From NCBI GenBank assembly GCA_047404135.1, contig JBDOIT010000006.1:62001-126000 (forward strand): DNA of 64,000 nt, given 5' to 3'. This document shows positions 63,307-64,000 of the stretch, piece by piece (the stretch's first letter is position 1; each line of letters opens with the position of its first letter). This stretch comes from JAHZKS01 sp047404135 (lineage in GTDB: Bacteria; Pseudomonadota; Alphaproteobacteria; Rickettsiales; JABSSG01). Position numbers and translations under genes: made by a program. The notes beneath the pieces are model-generated. The model did no database searches. It saw only the letters and a program-made list of their open reading frames with translations, and was not told the DNA's origin.

Positions 63307-64000
63307 GCTTCACTAGATATTTTCTTTTTTCGAATTACCTCTCTATGCATTAGAGCAAGACCAGATGCAATAATTAGCATATAACCGATCCACGATGCAG
63401 GCTTTGGAGATGCACCAAATATTATAAATCCATATGTTCCAGCCCATACTGCCTTAAAATATGAAAATGGCATCACAACAGAAAACTCTCCGAATTTCAA
63501 TGCATTAAATAGAAACAAACTATGAGAGAAGTAACACATAGCCATCCCAAGAATTAGAATAATATGATTCCACTGCAGCCCTATTTCTGAGAATCTGGTA
63601 ATTCTCGTAGGAACCCACATTGAACCCAAAGACGTCTTTATAATCCCCCAATCAACAAAAGCAATTGGGTAGGTAAAAAGCACAGAAAACAATAAAAGAT
63701 AGAACATCTGATTCTTGCCATTACTTTTCAATCCAAGATTTTTAATAGTAACGTTATTACACACCCATAGAAAGATAGACCCAATAATAAATAGATATCC
63801 TTTATTAAACTGATTAGAAAACTCACTCAAACCATCTAACGAAAAAACATCTGTCCTAACAACAATTAAAACTCCAACAAGACTTAAGAGTACACAGAGA
63901 ATCTTTGTCTTAGTGGCTTTTTCACGAAAGAAGATCATGCCAATGGCGACTAACAACACCTGCTCTACATTTTGTAGAACCGTTGCATCTATAAGACGAA
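63303..64000 (-). CDS. EamA/DMT-family transporter (5' part outside the window)
   Basis: The frame stays open to the window edge at 64000, so the GTG at 63959 is not the true start. About 232 residues are visible: RLIDATVLQNVEQVLL, then a FFREKATKTKILCVLLS loop and seven or so membrane segments, ending in a Lys-rich tail. EamA drug/metabolite transporters carry amino acids, S-adenosylmethionine or other small molecules in related bacteria; the substrate here is unknown. Confidence 0.88.
   Translation of the reverse strand, partial: RLIDATVLQNVEQVLLVAIGMIFFREKATKTKILCVLLSLVGVLIVVRTDVFSLDGLSEFSNQFNKGYLFIIGSIFLWVCNNVTIKNLGLKSNGKNQMFYLLLFSVLFTYPIAFVDWGIIKTSLGSMWVPTRITRFSEIGLQWNHIILILGMAMCYFSHSLFLFNALKFGEFSVVMPFSYFKAVWAGTYGFIIFGASPKPASWIGYMLIIASGLALMHREVIRKKKISSEA

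Noticed and set aside
63303..63959. EamA protein as a complete 218-residue gene
   Set aside because: The frame is open to the window edge and membrane segments expected at the N-terminus are missing, so it is truncated by the window, not a pseudogene.
1..64000. Insertion sequences, prophage, toxin-antitoxin or defence islands
   Set aside because: No transposase, integrase of phage type, restriction or toxin-antitoxin genes were recognised on either strand.

Overview
The window is AT-rich, densely coding DNA from an alphaproteobacterium, most likely a member of the Rickettsiales (inference). The signs are: a large NAD-type glutamate dehydrogenase; atpHAGD without linked F0 genes; a TrcR/DUF1013 regulator found in Alphaproteobacteria; a Rickettsia-like citrate synthase; a Mrp-type antiporter locus; a Na+/proline symporter; an ankyrin-repeat protein; and very few mobile or accessory genes. 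No insertion sequence, prophage or CRISPR array was found. Folate, peptidoglycan and O-antigen ligase genes are present, so the cell probably has a wall and LPS-like surface glycan. That is more than the most reduced Rickettsiales keep and fits a protist- or arthropod-associated symbiont lineage such as the Midichloriaceae (a guess).

Layout. 1-2882 (-): N-terminal 960 residues of NAD-glutamate dehydrogenase, cut by the window edge. 2991-6042 (+): mnmE-xerC-lgt, overlapping. 6039-13344 (-): the F1 ATP synthase operon atpH-A-G-D, then an oppositely oriented orphan repeat-containing gene (7447-8838, +), then atpC joined to tsaC. 13453-19812: putP (+), priA (-), glmS (+), a Coq10/RatA-type START protein (-) and an XRE-type regulator (+). 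19809-25044 (-): yqaA-like, GNAT, mraY, murF, with a TPR protein (+) before suhB. 25044-28168 (-): bcp-fbaB-mscS-efp-suhB operon. 28290 (+): xseA. 29713-44823 (-): one run of 15 genes, in transcription order rpsB-tsf-pyrH-frr-glyQ-glyS-ppdK, a nitronate monooxygenase-like gene, folB-folK-folP-folC, and a polar amino acid ABC transporter. 44972-45526 (-): trcR. 45734-51851 (+): ankyrin protein, gltA, rluD, O-antigen ligase, with a family 4 uracil-DNA glycosylase on the other strand. 51941-52663 (-): lipase. 52820-59900 (-): Mrp-type antiporter operon. 60036 (+): an orphan protein. Then tRNA-Asp, an S9 oligopeptidase (+) and an EamA transporter (-) cut by the right edge.

How the genes work together. 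Proline uptake, amino acid ABC transport and glutamate dehydrogenase suggest amino acids as carbon and energy sources. They feed the TCA cycle (gltA), and PPDK with class I aldolase allows gluconeogenic flow towards GlmS and wall sugars. The ATP synthase and the Mrp complex couple ion gradients to energy. Most genes are housekeeping.

The points most worth a second look are the orphan gene splitting the ATP synthase operon, the ankyrin protein with an apparently dead alpha/beta-hydrolase domain, a SuhB with altered metal-site residues, a tandem-repeat basic tail on ribosomal protein S2, palindromes filling promoter spacers, and an orphan terminator that may end a small RNA.
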